Part shown: positions 23,001 through 36,087 of the stretch, piece after piece
Position numbering within the stretch: the first letter of the stretch is position 1
Layout: each line of letters opens with the position of its first letter
Assembly: GCA_029582265.1 (NCBI GenBank)
Contig: CM055830.1
Span: 30,173,172-30,237,171, forward strand
Direction: 5' to 3'
Source: Zoroaster sp. YZ-2022
Taxonomy: Eukaryota > Echinodermata > Asteroidea > Forcipulatida > Zoroasteridae
Length of the DNA stretch: 64,000 nucleotides
Program-made: the position numbers and the translations under genes
Notes under the pieces: model-generated
What the model was told of the DNA's origin: nothing
Seen by the model: the letters and a program-made list of their open reading frames with translations, nothing else
The model's database searches: none

Positions 23001-23700
23001 TTTCACGGTAATTTTATCATCAAGGAGAATTATTAAATTATAGTAGGCGCTCCTCTATGCTGAGGGGAAAGGGAAGCTTTAGGCAGTGGAGCAAGTGACA
23101 CGCAGAGTGGTCAGACAAAGAGCAAGATAGAATTTCACATGTACGTGTTGAAGGTGGGGTGAGATTGGCGGAGATGTAGACACGATCAGCCTAGCTTTAG
23201 AAAATTGATCCAGGAGCAAGGGTTTTTTTCGCATCCAAGTGAATTTTTTTTAGTAGGGTTCAATCTGCGCCAAACATCACACAGGTTTAAATTTATTCAT
23301 ACTATTTTTAGAGAGCCACTGAGATTCCGGGGACGATGCTCAGTCCCGGCTCATCCGCTCGATCCATATAAGAGGATCAAGCGTGCAGTTAAAGTCACCT
23401 CAACGAGAATGGCGCCCTCAGCAAGCTGGCCACAGTGAGAATCGAATTTGTCAAAAAGAGGACAAAGCGATGCTGTCTTTCTGAGGGGGATTGAGAAAGT
23501 TGTAGATATTAAAAACAGAATTGTTATGTTTAACTTGGGCAAAGAGGAGTTGCTACAACAATAACACTGCGAGGGCTTCAAGGTTGATATTATTCCGGGG
23601 TTGAAAATGGTCACCCTGAAACCAGGTGTGGTACCAGGAGCACAATTATAGGGGTGTAACTGTGCCAGTTCTCCAGCACAGACTTTTTCCGTTAATGTGT
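20060..23700 (-). pseudogene. LINE A ORF2 relic: APE endonuclease and reverse transcriptase
   Basis: The endonuclease C-terminus is visible at about 23050-23190 as ADRVYISANLTPPS then SCSLSDHSACH, with the catalytic SDH. The RT has the motif-A block DQRKAFDNVDHVYLFSTMRA at 22045-21900 and, further on, AYADDVT around 21655-21675, the catalytic YADD box. Blocks lie in different frames, so several indels separate them. They match the plus-strand copy at 32205-36087 block by block. The region after the RT (21500-20060) is the long C-terminal domain, mostly unreadable. Confidence 0.82.
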
Positions 23701-23999
23701 AAGTTTCTTTGCGGTAAATATGATGTCAGGTCTTGGGGTTAAGTTAGACATGTAATGATAAAGGTGACGTTACAGGTAGTATCAAGACAACCTCCAGTGT
23801 TGATGGGTAACTACCGGGAAGCGCCATAAGCAAAAGAAATGAGAGGTGTACAGTCTATCCATCATGAATTTAAGGATTAAGTTCGAGTTTCTTAACCAGT
23901 TTGCAGATCCTATGCGCTGTATGTTGTAGGCACTAGGAACTCATTGTTTAAGGGCCTCCAGTTGTTGTATGAGGCCCCTGAATGTCCTCTAGTGAAGGT

Positions 24000-25880
24000 C
24001 TGGGCGATGGACATAGGGGTTTCTTTGTGACTTTACTTTAGACAGTGAATTTAACGATTTGTGACTCGTTTCAGGGGACCGGGCATAATAGGAAGCACTA
24101 TCTGGGATGATTCATCATCCAGTGGATGGTTGTGAACCATCCCAGGTAGAGGAGTCGGTGTCCGATGCTGCAGCCATGGAGTTCGGAAAGGGGTAGACAT
24201 GACATGGAGGTGGGGGTTGGGGGTAGGTTTAGGGACGGATCTTGGGGCAGGGATGGGGCAGGATGTGGGACGGTGGGGGCGGGTCTTGGGCTAGGAGTGG
24301 GAGTGGAGCTAGCTGTAGGGGCGGGGCTATATGGGCAGTGAGTGGGGGCAGGGACGGACTGAGGAGGGAAGGGGTGGGGGTGGGGCAGGGCTAGTGACAG
24401 GGTAGAGTGTGTGGGGTGGCAGGTGAGAAGTGAGGACTAGAGGGGAGGACTGAGTGCTCAAAATCCATGTGTAATGTCATCAAGGTGTCGTCGTTATCGA
24501 GGATCTGCGAGGAGGGTCAGGGTCTAGGGTTCTGGGGCTTGGGCCTTTTTCCTTAGGTTACGTTGGGGCTGCAGGGATTCAGGGATACCAGGTGAGGTGT
24601 GTCATCTTCAGGTTTCTGAAGGCGAAAACTTGCGCTTGGTGACAACCTCAGTGAAAGAGCCCTAGTGAGGGAGGGAGTGCCAAAATAAGAATTGGGTTGT
24701 CACGAGCAGGTGACTTAAGGCAGGCGTTTTTCACCCGTGGGGACCCGGACGCAGGTCCTGGCGGCAGACTCCACCCCAGCAGGACCACTAGCTCCCACTG
24801 GCCTGCAGTGCCGCAGCCGAAGCTGCAAGACCGGCTTGTCGATGAGGCCGAGGGCCCAGCAGAGGAGGCGCCCTGCCTCTCGGAGGACCCTGCCGCAGGG
24901 CCCCCCAGTGTGAAAGGGGCGGGGCTTAGGCAGGTACAGGCAATTCTATGTTTGAAAACCTCCTGCGACGGAGTGGGTACAAGATGGCGGCCTTGGAGGG
25001 TCCAGCTGGTGGGTGGTATTAGAGGGTTCTGTGGTGGGCATGGGCGGTGGAGGGGTTGGACTTCTTGGGAGGTGTTTGGGGTCAGATTTCTTATTCTTAC
25101 CGTGAACGAAAGTTGGTGGGGAGGTTGAAGGGGTTGGTCGGTTCTTGTGATTCGTCGTCGTTGTCGGGTGGAGGCGGGGCTTCTTGCAGGAGCGACTAAT
25201 TAACAGCCCAAACTCACCGCAGTTGAAGCATCGTGCACCGACTCCGTAGATAAAAAAACACGATAGTTAGCACCAGAAAAGGGAGAAATTAATGTGACCG
25301 GGGAGAGTGACGTTGTTGGTTTGACTAGGACCTGGACGTGGCGGCGAAATGACATTATATGGGACAGCTGGCACATTTGTCTAAAAACCAAGGGTATGGG
25401 CCGAATAGAGGATACAACACCTTTTTACAAAAGCTCCGATATGTTGTAGAAGAAGGACAGAATTAGGATTTCAGGATAAACATTAGAACAAGGTTGAGGC
25501 GGGTGGTTGGTTGAACAAAGGGGCTGGAGTTCCAGAAAGGAGGGGCCGTAAATGGGTAAGACCCAACGAAATAAGCTTCGGCTACCTCCTCTCTAGAACC
25601 CAGGTACACGGCAATACAGGGTTGTTAGAAATTCTTCTTGCAGAGACAACATGAATGTGTGTTGGCACAGTTGTTCAGAATTCCTGCATATAGGATTCAA
25701 TGGACATTGTCTATGACTCTGAGAAAGACGCCCCATTTTTCCTGAGTGACGCCCGGCGAACGGTTTCGTCACCAGGAACAGCGTCAGGATGGGGCCAACC
25801 ACACGCTGGCTGACCCACGCCCTGATGTTCCAGCCCTGACCAGCCATGGCGGCCAGCCCAGCAAAAACGACTACACAAAC
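24000..25880 (-). pseudogene. LINE A ORF1 relic: nucleic-acid binding protein
   Basis: The N-terminus starts near 25880 and includes GWNIRAWVSQRVVGPILTLF, read down to about 25593. Around 25200-25310 comes FSGANYRVFLSTESV followed by a damaged zinc knuckle (CFNCGEFG then SRSCKK), clearly the counterpart of CFNCGEYGHISRSC at 37890-37932. A G-rich stretch at 24190-24440 corresponds to the Pro-rich linker of the 36952 copy. ORF1 proteins of such LINEs bind the element's RNA. Frames are broken. Confidence 0.75.
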
Positions 25881-26345
25881 TAAAAACAAAAAATACACAT
25901 AAAATACAACGAAAATAACAGATATACTTACACGGTGGGCTTGGTCTATGGGTATCTATATACAATAAATTTACACTATAATATAAATACAAGGACCTTA
26001 CAAATTAGGTTGAGAGAGCTAAGATTTAGGCTCTTACACGGGAGCTCGAAAAGAAACACGTCCGTCCTCGGCATAAATAAATAAATAAATAACATAAATA
26101 AATAAAATGTTTAGTAGTTATCATGCATCCCATCTTTTCTTTAAATGTTTTGGTCAAGATGATGTATGTGTACCCTCAATTTATATTTGTCCTGAGTGGT
26201 TTCACGCAATACGTGATTGCATTGCCTGTACCCTTGCTATTTTTACATATATGTGTAAGTTCAGGGTTTGCCCTTAACTTTTCTTTTCACTGTCGCTTGG
26301 CAGTACCAGTATTTGAACGAATTGTGACTGGTCCACAAGGTTAGA

Positions 26346-26425
26346 TTTTGACTGACGTCCGTCAGGTTTTGACTGGTCCGTCAGGGTTTTTGACCGCTCC
26401 GTCAGGGTTTTTGACTGCTCCGTCA
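26346..26425. repeat. Short tandem repeat (about 24 bases, 3-4 copies)
   Basis: Units of the form ttttgactgntccgtcaggg repeat with small changes. No coding context. Confidence 0.8.
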
Positions 26426-29400
26426 CTTATACGGCGTGTGCACGCAGTATTCAACCATTTTCATATTAAAATTATGTTTTGGACTGTCAGACATATCTAA
26501 TTATCCTAATTACTTTAATTATAGAGTTAATACACTGTCTTAGCAAATACACACACCAACAATAACTTGATTAAAGGTTAGTAAATCTATTTATTGGAAA
26601 ACGAAACAATTTTACAAAAGTAAGGCTTATATGCACATGTATAAGCTAAATATGTTCATCGTTTGTAAAATAACTATATGTAAAAACTTTTGTTCTAACA
26701 AACAAAACACTGAAAACCTGCAAAACATAGCATGTAACAAAATACCAGATTGTCACTAAAGAATTTTTCGTCCATGGAATTACATTCTCATCCATAGCGC
26801 GCTGTTTTGATCCTGTCCTTGAAAGGCACTCAGACTAGCTCATCTGCCCCAGGTTCGTGCTATCACTTCTTTCAAATCTGTTACATTTCCTTAGATTTAC
26901 AGACATTTTGTTAGATTTCCTTAGATTTTTCCTGATGTTCCTTAGTTTTACTTTAAATCATCAAAAGTAAGAGTTATTGCCCCTGTATGCATACACAGTT
27001 TGTATATGTGAAAGTTGCAGTAGGCCAGAAGAAGTGCATGCTGTTGAAAAAAGCGCAAAACCTTTCAAAAGGTAAAAGTCAATTCATGGAAAATAGCATT
27101 CCTTTTGGCAACTAAATAAGGAAATATCTATTTTTTACCCGTCCGGTGTCACTTCACAGACATAACATGTACATGTGGCCGTAGGCCAGCCCTAGGGTAG
27201 CATGAAATCTGACGTCATGCTTAGACTAGCCCGTGGCTGTGCCTAACATGCGGCCGGCAACTCAGGCTGTTTGTGCCGTGCCTAGTCAAATCTGCGTCAA
27301 TGCTATACAGCGCGCAAACTGGACCGAGGGTATAATAAGTGGTTAATTTTTTATGCAACATTATTCGTAAAAATATCGAATATTTACAGAACATTCCTTA
27401 GAATTTCCTTAGAATTTGGCATTTTCCTTAAGATTTCTTTGATTTTTTTTCACTCAGAAATTTCCTTAGAGCGTTCAAATACATTTCAAAATTTCCTTAA
27501 AATAAAGGAAATTTCCTTTGAAAATGGAAGCACTGCTGCGGATTAGCACGTGTGTGCACAGCGTTCTATGCATAGCGCGTAACAACTTTTTTCTATTGGT
27601 CCGAACAGATATCAATACATCATCATACAACCAATAGAAAGTATTCTTTATGCTGTGTGCAAGTGCCCATAGCACGTATAAAAAAGCTTTTCCTTATTAA
27701 GTCAAACGAGAACACCTTGCATAATTTGTCATACAACCCCAATAGAAATATTTCGTTACCATGATTTTAGAATCATGCTCACTCCCAAAATGTAAACATC
27801 GATCGAGGCAGACAGGCCTCTGGTCTTCTAGTCGTCGTCGTGTCGACGTCCGAGTGTTTATGTCTTGCAGCATGTATGTACAGGGCCACAGCATTGCGTA
27901 CGCAGTACAATCCTGATTGGCTGATGAATTTATATTCAAGTAAATAAAAGCCTACCAACCCAAATAACGAAAACTACAGTTTCGTAAAAGTTATCTGGGA
28001 CGATTGCCCCTATTGCATTGTCTGGTACGACCTTCTGTGTTCGTCGCGTACCTGTTTGCAAATTGCATGCAAGGGCTGTTCAGTTCCGCGCTTGCTGGGA
28101 GATGATGGTTGTGTGGCTTTGCAAAACGCAGTGTTGACCAACTTAAAAAAAAAATACAGGAGACAATGTACACAAAAATTAGCTCCAGGGGTCAGGTACC
28201 ACTACAGTTTTTTTTTTTTTTAATAAAAGATATAGGTTCTACTATGTGATTTTATAGGTTGGATCGGGCTATCAAAAACAGTTATTTTTTATTTGGCCTA
28301 AGTGTATGTGTGTTCCTTTAAACGTAAAAGGTTTCAATGAATTGGTGCGATAACCGGGAACTTTTTCCAAAACTAACACGATTGATCAGTTCTTTTGTCT
28401 GGCAATCTTTTATGTATACTCTGCTACATGTAGTACGGCACTCTTTCTGAAGCTAGAGATACTGGGTAATACCATCCCTCCACATGTTTTGATCATCTGA
28501 TTGGATTTTAGGGAGGGCATTTGTGACGTACTGTATTGAATTTTGTATACCTGCATCTCCCAGTTTTCTCATTTGGCTGTTGTTAACAACATTGAGTTTC
28601 GAAGATGATTTTCAAGACTCCTGCTTGTCGTGTTGGTATCAGTAAGTTTCTCCTTACCTACCATAGGTAGGCTCATGTATATTTTACGTTACCTTCAAGA
28701 TGGGAATTATCTAACAATATTTACCTTTTGTTACCTAGTTTAACGAATTAGGTAAATTTATGTAAAGAAATACATAAATAATGAACCTTGGCGAATAGTA
28801 TGTTTCAATTCGATTGTTCCCGAATGATTTATTGCTGTGAACTCTTCGATTCAAACGCGACAGTACGAATACCTGCTACACCTATAGTCATTCGCTTGAG
28901 TTAAACATGTTTTTTTTGCAATAAAAATTTGGCATAACTGCTAATGAACACAGGCACCAGATACAAAACAGGAAATGGGACGTCCCTACTTTATCACGGC
29001 CAAAAAAAAAACACGAAAATTACAGAATTAAAATTAATGGTTTAATGATAAAATTTAATAGATGAACGAATATCCTGAAAATAATTATAATGATATAAGT
29101 TTTTGTGTTTGGCCATGAAACATCGACCAATTAGAGCGTGAGTCAGTGAGACGCAAAGGAACTTGCTCTCTGTGTGGCTCAAGGCTGAGTCGCTTGCATT
29201 TTGCGCCTTCTAATCCTGTTCGTATTAGCATAAAATACAGAACCAAGTTATTTATATTCCTATATCTATGTTCGTAAGTCGATACGTAATACACGCGCAA
29301 TGGTAGTATACGAATTTCTTTTCGCTGCTTCAAATAGTACAATGATTTCCTAAGCCATGTAATTTAACTTAAAAATCCTTGGAATTTAACGCGTTCAGAG

Positions 29401-31770
29401 GCGTTCTTGAGGCAGAATATTTGACTTTGTTAATAAGATTTTGAGTCTTTACAACACATACGTTAAAGGAACGTACCTGCGTAAATCCTTCTAAAAAAGG
29501 GTTGTCAATGCATTTCCATGACCCTACCATTGATCGTTAGTTGGAGCCAGCAAGTGCGAAGTGGGCGTGGTTTTATGTTGGAATTATGCCATATACGAAC
29601 AGGATACTTTAATACCCAGAAAAAAATAGTCTAAGTCCGCACATTATCAACGCCCATGAATATCAAGGGTAGACACCATTTTCACTATTCACTTCAAACC
29701 TATTACAAATAATGCACTACTTAAGTGTTTGAGCTCGTGCTTTTACCTCAACTCAAGCATCTCGTTTTTATACAAATACACAGGCTGGACGATTAGTACA
29801 ATTTAATACTCGAATAATCGCAAACAATTACTACAAGAACTCGATTATATGCAATACATTGGCTTCCGCATTTTTTGTGCATCCTACTTCCAGTGCCATT
29901 TTAACGACAACACTTAATAGACGGTATCGATAGGACAATTTTGTGTTTTGGCTCTATTTATTCCCAATTTGCTGATAGCGTGCGTGCTGAGAATAAACAG
30001 GTCGCGTCAGGTAAATGTATACGAAACCTGGAGTAATCAATAACAATTCAATGCAAATATTTAGGATTTACAAGTAAGTCAGTAATTTTTCACACAGGTG
30101 GGTATAAACGTATGCGAATTTGGTCTGATTCCCATAACCGCGTATACATTTAACTTTTTAAAAATACCCAACAAACAAAGCCTTGAAAAAGAAAGAAAAG
30201 CTGCTTCGTACTGATTTTAAAGCAGACCTTTGACTAGAAACTGGAGACCTTTTTGCCTATAAATTAGTGAAATAATTTCAAAAAGACACAGTGTAATAAG
30301 CACTGGAAATAGTGGGGTGACTATAGATTGCAGTTGGAGAATCATACTTATATATAAATGTTCTTACTCTTCAAAAAAATAATTCTGTCCGAACGGGAAA
30401 AATGGCATTTTTCCGGGAAATAGTAAACTAAAAAACCACGGTGAAAAGCTACAAAATCATATACCCAAGCTGCAAACAAATTAATCAATTTGTTCTAAGA
30501 ACAGTCTTTTAAATGTTTGGAGGCTATGAAAACTCTGGAAGGACACTTTAGGGCTTAAATATTGACGATGAATACGTCCTTTTGATAGAGCCAGCATTGA
30601 TGTGAATATTTACGTTCTATGATGTGTCCCTCAGAGCCCACCTATAGGAGGCCAATTGATTGCCGAAATATCAATATGCATAAATGAAAATGGTTAATCT
30701 TTGGACTTTTACCCTAAATCAATGCTTCTCTTTTTCATTTATATTCCGAGTTACCCAAGATGCCCAAATCGAAGTAAGTCTTTAAAATGTTTTACCCTCA
30801 CGAATTAATTTGTTGAAACAAATATCCAACACAACTTGTATGCAATGTTCTTATGAACACAAGCAGGATAACCCAGATCCGTGACCTTGCACACACAGAT
30901 GAACTTTCACGCAAACAAACAAACCTGGTTCTCTGAAAGTTAGCCATTATCCAAAATATATATTTGTTGTTAATTTAGTTGGTGATGTATACTGGAAGCT
31001 TGTTAAAGGGGCATCGTAAAAAGAATTAACAAGGCTCAAGTCATAATTTTAGGGATATGATCACCATTATGACACGTTAGTAATAACTGCTCCCTTTTTG
31101 ATATATATATATATTGTATATAAGTTTTTCTCACGGATCCTGATGTACCTTTGGTGTCAATATTTGTTACCATGTTGTTCACTTATAGAAGTTTATCAAG
31201 TCATAGACTATTTGGAGAGTTGCACTGATGGCTAATATGTTGACTCAAAGTGTACGTATCGTTGTTCCATCAGGGGTGCATTGCACTTTGTCATTGGACG
31301 GTCCCACATCAACTTGTGAAACTAGCTACGTTTGAGTCATCTTCGTTACCTTTATTGCTGTAAAGTCAAAACTTCTTATTTATTGCTCTGTTTTATCTGT
31401 TAATCGAAAACCCGCGCTCACTGGTATGTATTCCAAGGGTTGTACAAGGAATTTTGGCTTTATTGCATGAGTAGGTTTTAACTATAAGGATTTCCCGCTT
31501 ACATGGCTTTCAAATATTCTAGAACTAATCCTCTAAGAAAAAATGTATGATTGTTAGCGCGAAATTCCATATTTAGCAGCACTTTTGAAATTATATGGCT
31601 ATGCGTAATTCAAACTCATTTAAACTATATAACGGTATCAACTTATAGCCAAATCTAAGCCTGTTCATTTGTACACAAATCTCAACCCATTCACTTGTAC
31701 ACAAATCTAAGTACTCTGAGTATCGCTTTGCCAAGAAAGGTCAGCTGTGTCTGACCTTCACAACCCTAAC
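26426..31770. other. 5.3 kb without a recognised gene
   Basis: I found no exon with family motifs, no SINE and no LINE. Visible are ttccttagattt words repeated at 26890-27510, a hint of an old repeat, and a piece of repeat R1 near 30190-30260 (agcagacctttgactagaaactggagacc). Two very short ATG-plus-donor arrangements exist at 28602 and 30758 on the plus strand, but they are too short to support a gene. Confidence 0.5.
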
Positions 31771-32196
31771 TATCAATCATCTCTCTGTAGGAGGGTCCAG
31801 GGACCTCCCATTTCATGAATTTAGACTGTTGGAAATCAGTTAGAAAAGGGAATTGTGTAGTGTATGTAGATCGTTAGAAAACGGATCGCTTTTGATTTAT
31901 TCTGCGCGAAATACGAGTACCTTCAGAGTCTCCCTTATTCCACTTGTGGTAGTTGCTGGTGTATTGTGGCTCACTGGCTCAGCTATCAATCATCTCTACT
32001 GGAGGGTCCAGGGGAACCTCCATTCCATGAATTTAGACTGTTGGAAATCGGTTAGAAAAGGATTGCGTAGTATGTGCGATCGTTAGGAAAACGGATCCTT
32101 GCGTGGCTTATCTGCGCGTAATACAAAGTGCCTTCCTGAGAGTCTCCCTTATGCCGCTTGTGGTAGTTGTGGTGTATTAGGTGACTCCGGAGGATG
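31771..32196 (+). repeat. Tandem duplication of about 213 bases
   Basis: The block ctatcaatcatctctc ... gaatttagactgttggaaatc ... gtctcccttat ... ttgtggtagttg occurs twice, at 31771-31983 and 31984-32196, with about 85% similarity. It adjoins the 5' side of the LINE family A copy at 32205 and may be part of that element. Confidence 0.8.
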
Positions 32197-32204
32197 AGAC
32201 GACA

Positions 32205-35200
32205 TACCCTTTCTGCCCTATTATTAGCGCTGTCACTAATTATCATCCCTGACGCACCGGAGGTTGTCACAATACCACCCGTAATGTAATGTGGCCTTTA
32301 CTTCGCTATTTTTCGGTACTTACTCCAAAGGTGTGATGTTTATTCTTTACAAACTTACTCTCTCAGTGAACAATGCTTGTGTTTGGAAAAGTTGGTCTAA
32401 TTATACTCCCCTTTTGTGTCCCCGGTACTACACCTGGCTCGTGGAGTACTCGTGGCCGAGCGGTCTAGGCGCAACCGAATTCAGTTCTGGGTGTTGCCAG
32501 CAGCAGGGGTGTGGGTTCGAGCCCCGGTCGTGACACTTGTGTCCTGCTGAGCAAATTGTATGTAAATCCAATGGTACTTCTGTCCTTCTGGATGGGACGC
32601 GTCAAAACCGTAGGTCCGGTAGTGTTTATGTAATGCGTAAAGAACCCAGGATACTTATCGTAAAAGGTGTTTCCTGGTTTGGCGCCTCCAGGAATAGGGC
32701 AACTAGATTGAGTGTGCGCTTTATAAATTCAGATTGGATTGGATGGATTGGATTGGAGTTACTATGCTAAGTGTACTAATAACAATATCGATCTTGTTTC
32801 CTCCAGTGTTGTCGCTACTGGCCACACCTCCTTTTGCCCAAATTAAGCACCAAAACATCTTGTTTGACATTTATAATTTACTTGTCCCCCCAAACTGTAG
32901 CCCATTGCCATCCAAACCCTTGAGAAACTTAATAACCACTGCTTGATAACACTTTAGTGACGGCGCCATTAATATTGTCGTGGAGGTGGTTTTAATTGTA
33001 CTTGCGATCCTTCTATGGACCGCGCAGATATAGGCTGACCGAACATCGTCCCCGGTCTCAACGGCTCTGAAAATGTTCTCACTAATTTTAATTTTGTGTG
33101 ATGTCCTGGCGCAGACTAACCCCCGGGTTAAATGGGTATACCTGGATGAGAAGAGCCCTTTCTCTCCCGACAAATTTCTCCGGGTTAGAGCTTGATCGAC
33201 TTTATGCTCCTCCCACTTTGATACCAGCTATTCGCTCTTGTCAAATTATTCTTTGTTCTCTGTCCGACCACTCTGCCGTTCATCACACTCTATAGCTCCT
33301 TCCTCTGGCACAGAGGCAGTGCTTACTGGCATTTCAATAACTCTCTTCTCATTGACAAAATTATCGTGATTATACATCTTTTCTGAATCAGATTGGCAAT
33401 GGAAAAACGTCATTTTAACGACGTATGCAAGTGGTGGGACCTCAGCAAGGAAGCAAATCAAAACCCTCACCCAAAAATGCAGTTCCAGACTCGCCAGAGA
33501 AAACAGAGCTGCCTTTCTTCCTTAATTCCCAAATTGAGGAGCTTCAGTCTGCTCCACATCACACCAGAAGCCCAAAAGGATCCTCAAAGAACAGCGCAAA
33601 GAATTCGTGTTACTTTAAAAAATCAGGCTCAGGGCGCCCTCGTCCAATCATTTTTCAACACCTTAACGAAGCTGCACTAGCTCTTCTTATTTTTCAACCT
33701 TGAAAATCTCATTCTATTTCTAAAACCCTCTGTAGTATTCGTCTTCCTGATGGTGAGTACACAGCTACCCGGATGAAATAAAAAACCACTGCTAGACTTT
33801 TCCACTAATCTTTACAGTCGCGTTCCTACTGACGAGGACGCCCTAGAGCCCTTTATTATCCGATTTATCTCGGCGATCCTCTGGACGCAGAGGATCTTGA
33901 TATCCCTCTTCGTCCAGAGGAACTTGATTGTGTTGTCAACCAACTTGGCAAAATAAAACGCCTGGGTTTGACGGGTTGACCTCAATTTTTGTTTCCTTTT
34001 TGGTCATTAATTAACAACGATCTTTCGACGTTCTAAATTCTGCTATTATTTCTGGTTCCCTCCCCGTTCTTTTCTGAAAGCTTGTAGTCACTCTCATTCC
34101 CTAAAAGGTGATCTCTCTGAAATTTCCAACTGGCGTCCTGTCTCCCTCCTGAATACTGATTACAAAATTTTGCCAAACTTCTTGCGAATAGACTCAAACA
34201 ATCCATCAGTAATATTATCAAACAAGATCAATCTTGTTATGCTTTTGAACGCACTATATATGATAATTTAAACTTGATTCGTGACGTTATTAATTTTGCA
34301 ATGTTAATGATTTACCTTTGGGCGTGGTCAACCTTGATCAGCGTAAAGGCTTTTGACAACGTTGACCACGACTATCTTTTGAATGTTATGAGAGCCATGG
34401 GATTCGAAACATTTCTTTCTTATCTCCATCTTTTGTACAGCAGTGCGGGGGCACATTAAGGTGTGCGGTTCTTTGTACTGCCCTTTGAGAAAGGCATCGG
34501 CACAAGGTTGTCCACTCTCCGGGGAACTGCTGCTGCCGCATTGCTATTGAACCCTTTCTCAATACTCTTCGTAAAAGATTTGCAAAGACGGGTTTCCCTC
34601 TGCCCAACACTCAAAAGTACTGTTCGGTTTCAGCCTATGCTGATGACATCACTATTTTTATCACCTCCGACCTCGGTTTGAAACCATTCAAAGTGTATAG
34701 TCTCTTCAGCGAATCCTCTGCTGCAGGTTTGAATTACGAAAAATCCAAGGGTTATGGGTCCGGGTCGTGGACCAGACAGACAAACAAGTCGCTTCATTCC
34801 AGTGGAATAATCAAGGTTTAGCCTTCCTGGAGTTCACCTAGGTAATAACAACAACTACAATCAACAAAACTGGAAGGTACAGACAAACTTGCCAAAAACA
34901 CTAGCCTGCTGGAAACATCTTTCCTTTAATCTGTCCCTCAAAGGGAAAGTCTTAATTGCTAATCAGTTAGCCGCCACTAAAATCTTTCACTTTCTTGCCG
35001 TCCTCCATGTCCTGAAAATAACCTACGTGAACTCAAGGCTTGCTTGTCGATTTCGTCTGGTCCAACAAACGACACCTACTTAAATAACGGACACTCTTTC
35101 AGAGCTGCGACTAAAGGGTGGAATAGGTCTGGCTTGTCTCCAGACACATAGCCTCACTTTCAGATTCAAACTTCTTCAGAGGTATCTCGCTTCAAACCCC

Positions 35201-36087
35201 CACCCTGTTTTACGTTAATGGATTGCAATTTACATAAATACAAACGTCAACCTCAGCTATCAACTTTTCCTTTTGGATCTAGACCCTAAATTATTTACTA
35301 TTTTCTACAGTGAAACACTGCGTGCTGGATAAAAATCGGAGCAGATCAGATTACCCACAAATTCAGTCAACCATATCATCAATCTACCAATCATTTATCC
35401 GCCCCTCGTTAACCCCTTGCCGGGCGGTGCGGCGCGCTTGCTGCAAGACTCCAAGGGCGGGCACTCACTTCATCAAAGCAACTCCTCAACTTCAGCACCC
35501 GGCAAGTGGCTTCCGGCTAAAGACATCCATCTGGTCCCTTCACTGCATCCGTCCTCCTTCTGTTCGTCTTTTTCAACGGGATATCTCTCGCCTGCACCAC
35601 CATATCATCTTCCGGCAGAACTTTTCAATCTCGACGGTCTTTTCAACATAACTTCTCACCACTCGAAGATCTTCCACTCCTTGCTTTTCTCCAGGCTGTG
35701 TCTTCATCGACAAGGACACAGATGTGTCCCTCACTCTCATCAAAATCGCTTTATCTTCTCTTCAACCAGAAAATCAACGACAACTCTTCTCCAACTTTAA
35801 CACCCTGGCATGACCGTGGCTACTTTCCATCTTCTCTTCACATCCCTGGAGAGCAATTTACCAGCCGCCAACATCCAAGAAAGAAGAGGACGTCCAATAT
35901 AAACTTCTACACAACGTTCTGCCTCTCTTCCAGTCTTACATCACCTCAACTCTCAACATCTCTTCTGACTGTGGGTGGTGCGGCGAGAGGAACCATCACA
36001 CATCTTTTATTACTTGCCCATCTATACAACCAGCTCTCAACCTTCTTCACAGCCTCATCAGTCGTCTTCTTCCAAACCTTCAACTAA
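32205..36087 (+). pseudogene. LINE A ORF2 relic: APE endonuclease and YADD reverse transcriptase
   Basis: In order: the start region (ALSLII) near 32226; GGGFNCTCDPSMDRADIG near 32980-33035 (the GDFNC endonuclease box with its Asp changed to Gly); LELDRLYAPPTLIPAI and CSLSDHSAVHH to 33295; the RT entry block (NWRPVSLLNTDYKI-like) at 34120-34165; the motif-A block KAFDNVDHDYLLNVMRAMGF to 34407; AYADDITIFIT at 34633-34670; and a C-terminal CGWCGER zinc-finger-like block near 35967. Each sits in a different frame or is cut by stops. The readable domain order is that of L1/Tx1-type LINEs. Confidence 0.85.
32449..32762 (+). mobile_element. tRNA-derived SINE (family S2) with GATTG tail
   Basis: The tRNA-like head gtggccgagcggtcta ... 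ggttcgagccccggtcgtgac (A- and B-box) resembles a leucine-type tRNA gene. The body (gtaaatccaatggtact, aaagaacccaggatactt, ggcgcctccagg, ttataaattcag) is unrelated to family S. The tail is gattggattggatggattgg. It interrupts the LINE ORF2 at 32205. Confidence 0.85.

Larger units (their letters stand above)
19739..26068 (-). mobile_element. LINE family A, near full-length degenerate copy
   Basis: A non-LTR retrotransposon with a 5' UTR starting near 26068 (gcggacgtgtttctt-like, shared with the copy at 36952), a zinc-knuckle ORF1, an APE-RT ORF2, a 3' UTR with ttcaaggaaaattttattc on the plus strand, and a TTTA tail. The 5' end abuts (AAAT)n at 26069-26105 and the 3' end abuts another TTTA tract. 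Its ORF2 resembles the L1/Tx1 group (APE endonuclease, no RNase H seen). Many frameshifts make it inactive. Confidence 0.88.

Noticed and set aside
24697..25128. Plus-strand 143-codon frame in GC-rich sequence
   Set aside because: Antisense to the ORF1 region of the minus-strand LINE; no motif and codon content explained by the other strand.
27697..27939. Minus-strand 80-codon frame (CLDRCLHFGSEHDSK)
   Set aside because: Looked briefly transposase-like but no catalytic motif, no inverted ends and no supporting flanking frame.
28602..28639. ATG-led MIFKTPACRVGI followed by GTAAGT on the plus strand
   Set aside because: Too short, no partner exon or family match.
30758..30775. ATG CCC AAA TCG AA followed by GTAAGT, possible first exon starting MPKSK
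   Set aside because: Only five codons; the resemblance to the start of the transcription coactivator SUB1/PC4 is too short to support, and no second exon was found.
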